From: Candidatus Cloacimonadota bacterium
GTDB taxonomy: Bacteria; Cloacimonadota; Cloacimonadia; Cloacimonadales; Cloacimonadaceae
Direction: 5' to 3'
Length of the DNA: 8,852 bases
Assembly: GCA_027318525.1 (NCBI GenBank)
Contig: DAHVPA010000068.1
Location: 1 to 8,852 of the forward strand
Part shown: positions 7,508 to 8,852 of the stretch, piece after piece
Layout: every line of letters begins with the position of its first letter
Position numbering within the stretch: position 1 is the first letter of the stretch
Translations under genes and position numbers: made by a program
The notes under the pieces: model-generated
The model's database searches: none
What the model was told of the DNA's origin: nothing
The model's input: only the letters and a program-made list of their open reading frames with translations

Positions 7508-7536
7508 TCTATAATGCTATTAGTTAACGATGTCTA
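7508..7536 (-). promoter_or_regulatory. Candidate sigma70-type promoter of the ATPase operon
   Basis: Reading the minus strand, TAGACA (7536-7531) is followed after exactly 17 bases by TATAGA (7513-7508). These are 5/6 and 4/6 matches to TTGACA and TATAAT. Transcription would begin near 7501, giving a leader of roughly 80 bases before atpE. The region is AT-rich, so chance matches are easy. The support is the spacing and the location between the upstream terminator and the first operon gene. Confidence 0.42.
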
Positions 7537-7544
7537 TAATAAGT

Positions 7545-7573
7545 ATTATATCATAATAATGGCATAATCTCTA
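7545..7573 (-). promoter_or_regulatory. Second candidate promoter (consensus -10) of the ATPase operon
   Basis: On the minus strand a perfect TATAAT lies at 7550-7545, with TAGAGA (4/6 to TTGACA) 17 bases upstream at 7573-7568. It lies just upstream of the other candidate and could be a tandem start. It is weakly supported because the local sequence is very AT-rich. Confidence 0.35.
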
Positions 7574-7715
7574 TAACAGCATCATGATACGTAGTTATGA
7601 GGCACATAGATTCATCTGCAATTATGATGCAGTCATGCAAAGTGGTTGCCCACCACAAAGCGGGCATCCTTTCTGCATCTATTCTGCAGCTATGGATATT
7701 GATTAGGGAGGATAT

Positions 7716-7749
7716 AAAAAAACAAGCACCCATATTCTGAGTGCTTGTT
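7716..7749 (-). terminator. Rho-independent terminator of the oxidoreductase operon
   Basis: A perfect nine-base inverted repeat, AACAAGCAC (7721-7729) and GTGCTTGTT (7741-7749), with an 11-base loop. Read on the minus strand, the stem is followed by a run of seven T (7722-7716, the first two within the stem). It lies 22 bases after the stop of the gamma subunit gene. It therefore separates the oxidoreductase transcript from the ATPase operon. Confidence 0.88.
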
Positions 7750-7771
7750 CTATGCTTAGCTATGTTTTGTT

Positions 7772-8305
7772 TTATTTGATTTCCATGCCTTTGCGGATGG
7801 CTTTGAGGTTCATCTCAAGCAGGTCAGGATTCTTGGCTTTGAGATAACCTGTCAGGTTCGCCTCAATAGTCTCGAACTTGACCATACCTGTGGAACCGAT
7901 AATGGCACCCAGAGCCACCATATTCAGGACAAGCATATCACCGATTTCCTTTGCCATGGTGGACATGGGAGCGGAGATGACTTTGACATCAGTGCGTTTG
8001 CAACAATTGGGACACATATCGCTATTAACGATAACGACACCATTGGCACGGACACTGGATGCGAATTTATCCAAAGACGGCTGATTGAGTGCAATCAGGA
8101 CATCGGGATAACTCACGATGGGTGAGGCAATCGGGTCATCGGAAACCACAGTCATCACATTGGCTGTGCCACCTCTCATTTCGGGACCATAGGAAGGCAG
8201 CCAGGACACGTTCTTGCCTTCCGCCATCCCTGCCTGAGCCAGAAATTTACCGATGGTGAGGACGCCCTGTCCCCCAAATCCGGCGCATACAACTTCATAC
8301 TTCAT
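7772..8305 (-). CDS. 2-oxoacid:acceptor (ferredoxin) oxidoreductase, gamma subunit (Kor/Vor type)
   Basis: This is the gamma subunit of a multi-subunit enzyme that oxidatively decarboxylates 2-oxoacids to acyl-CoA while reducing ferredoxin in the cytoplasm. The 177-residue protein matches the family length. It shows GFGGQGVLTIGK (9-20) and SYGPEMRGGTANV (38-50), followed by SDDPIASPIVSYPDVLIALN (55-74), the hallmarks of the gamma domain. The family covers enzymes for 2-oxoglutarate, branched-chain 2-oxoacids and others, and the substrate cannot be settled here. An unusual CPNCC cluster lies at 98-102. The start ATG at 8305 overlaps the beta-subunit stop by one base (TAATG) with a GGTGG ribosome site four bases upstream, so the two are co-translated. 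The gene is last in its operon, followed by a terminator. Confidence 0.93.
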   Translation of the reverse strand: MKYEVVCAGFGGQGVLTIGKFLAQAGMAEGKNVSWLPSYGPEMRGGTANVMTVVSDDPIASPIVSYPDVLIALNQPSLDKFASSVRANGVVIVNSDMCPNCCKRTDVKVISAPMSTMAKEIGDMLVLNMVALGAIIGSTGMVKFETIEANLTGYLKAKNPDLLEMNLKAIRKGMEIK

Positions 8306-8852
8306 TATTCCACCCCCTCGCCTTTGTCACGTAAACAGCCTGGTTTAAAGAAAGGAAGCATGTTGTCTCGTGCCCATTCCTTGGACTTGACAGGGTCAAT
8401 ACCCCAGTTGGTGGGACAGGTTGAGACGAATTCTATGAAGGTGAAGCCTTTCTCTTCCTTGTTATAGGTCAGTGCCTTGAGCACAGCTTTCTTGGCTTTG
8501 ATGATTTCCGCGGGGGAGAGCAGGGACACCCTTTCAATATAATAAGGCGCCACCAGGGTGGAAAGCAGTTCTGTCATGCGGATGGGGTAACCGATATCGT
8601 CCACTTTCCTGCCATAAGGTGAAGTGCTTGTTTTCATATCAGGCAAGGTAGTGGGAGCCATTTGTCCGCCTGTCATACCGTAAATGGCATTGTTGACAAA
8701 GAAGACGCTGATATGCTCACCCCGGTTGGCAGCATGCACTATTTCAGCAGTTCCGATGGCAGCGAGGTCGCCGTCACCCTGATATGTAAAGACATGCATA
8801 TCAGGTCTGGCTCTTTTCATTCCTGTGGCAACAGCCGGAGCGCGTCCATGCG
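8305..8852 (-). CDS. 2-oxoacid:acceptor (ferredoxin) oxidoreductase, beta subunit (TPP-binding), 5' end outside window
   Basis: This is the thiamine-pyrophosphate-binding beta subunit of the same enzyme. The frame is open through the window edge, so about 181 C-terminal residues are visible and the N-terminal part, which normally carries the first cofactor residues, is missing. Numbering from the edge, the fragment starts HGRAPAVATGMKRARPD (1-17). It continues with the TPP/Mg2+ motif GDGDLAAIG (25-33) through NNAIYGMTGGQM (53-64), then a PTTL...TSPYGR segment. These are textbook features of the Kor/Vor beta family. The Met at 8820 lies inside this conserved region and is not the start. The tail contains CPTNWG, usual in this subfamily. 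The alpha and delta subunits would be expected further upstream, outside the window. Substrate is undetermined (2-oxoglutarate or branched-chain 2-oxoacids). Confidence 0.94.
   Translation of the reverse strand, partial: HGRAPAVATGMKRARPDMHVFTYQGDGDLAAIGTAEIVHAANRGEHISVFFVNNAIYGMTGGQMAPTTLPDMKTSTSPYGRKVDDIGYPIRMTELLSTLVAPYYIERVSLLSPAEIIKAKKAVLKALTYNKEEKGFTFIEFVSTCPTNWGIDPVKSKEWARDNMLPFFKPGCLRDKGEGVE

Larger units (their letters stand above)
7419..7771. other. Intergenic spacer between oxidoreductase and ATPase operons
   Basis: About 350 bases without a convincing gene. In minus-strand order it holds the oxidoreductase terminator (7716-7749), then an AT-rich stretch with short inverted repeats: GTGGT/ACCAC at 7642-7656, CTGCA/TGCAG at 7616-7632, and GCATCAT/ATGATGC at 7579-7585 and 7624-7630. 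Candidate promoters follow at 7508-7573, then a leader of roughly 80 bases up to atpE. The only open frame (60 codons, minus strand, 7733-7551) starts inside the terminator, has no ribosome site and resembles nothing. Base composition is visibly more AT-rich than in the flanking genes, as expected for a regulatory spacer. Confidence 0.8.

Noticed and set aside
7551..7733. 60-codon open frame on the minus strand in the spacer
   Set aside because: Its ATG lies in the loop of the terminator, there is no ribosome site, and it overlaps the candidate promoters. The composition does not look like a protein.
1..8852. Search for mobile elements, CRISPR repeats, tRNA or phage genes
   Set aside because: I saw no terminal inverted repeats with a transposase, no regularly spaced direct repeats, no cloverleaf-like sequence and no phage-type gene. 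The window is almost fully explained by two metabolic operons.

Overview
All recognisable genes in this window lie on the minus strand. They form two blocks: most of a bacterial V/A-type (rotary) ATPase operon, occupying roughly 1-7418, and, upstream of it in transcription direction, the tail of a 2-oxoacid:acceptor (ferredoxin) oxidoreductase operon at 7772-8852. A clear intrinsic terminator (7716-7749) ends the oxidoreductase transcript. The spacer that follows it (7419-7715) contains plausible promoters for the ATPase operon.

In transcription order the ATPase operon reads: E (peripheral stalk, 7418-6816), a DUF2764-type protein in the place of subunit C (6807-5932), A (catalytic, 5925-4171), B (nucleotide-binding, non-catalytic, 4171-2852), D (central rotor shaft, 2851-2252), I (membrane stator with the essential arginine, 2255-456) and K (rotor ring proteolipid, 436 to beyond the window edge). 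The genes are almost all overlapping or abutting (TAATG, TAAATG and ATGA junctions), so they are very probably one mRNA. No gene for subunit F or for a G/H-type peripheral-stalk partner lies between E and K. This compact E-DUF2764-A-B-D-I-K order is the one known from Chlamydiae, Spirochaetes, Bacteroidota and some other anaerobe lineages.

The visible part of subunit K carries the residue set known to bind sodium in the Enterococcus hirae V-ATPase ring (LPGTQGLY plus a second Gln in a QQGK loop). The enzyme is therefore predicted to couple ATP to Na+ rather than H+. The oxidoreductase fragments (TPP-binding beta subunit and gamma subunit) are typical of anaerobes that ferment amino or keto acids and reduce ferredoxin. 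Together with moderate GC content, canonical AGGAGG-type ribosome sites and the compact ATPase operon, this suggests an anaerobic fermentative bacterium. Cloacimonadota is a reasonable guess and Spirochaetes a second, but the lineage is an inference and not shown by the sequence.

I see no mobile elements, CRISPR arrays, tRNA or rRNA genes, or foreign-looking islands. The window is largely ordinary core energy metabolism. The points worth a second look are the sodium signature, the missing stalk subunits with a probable C-subunit surrogate, a cysteine cluster in the oxidoreductase gamma subunit, two start-codon corrections, and the structured AT-rich spacer ahead of the ATPase operon.
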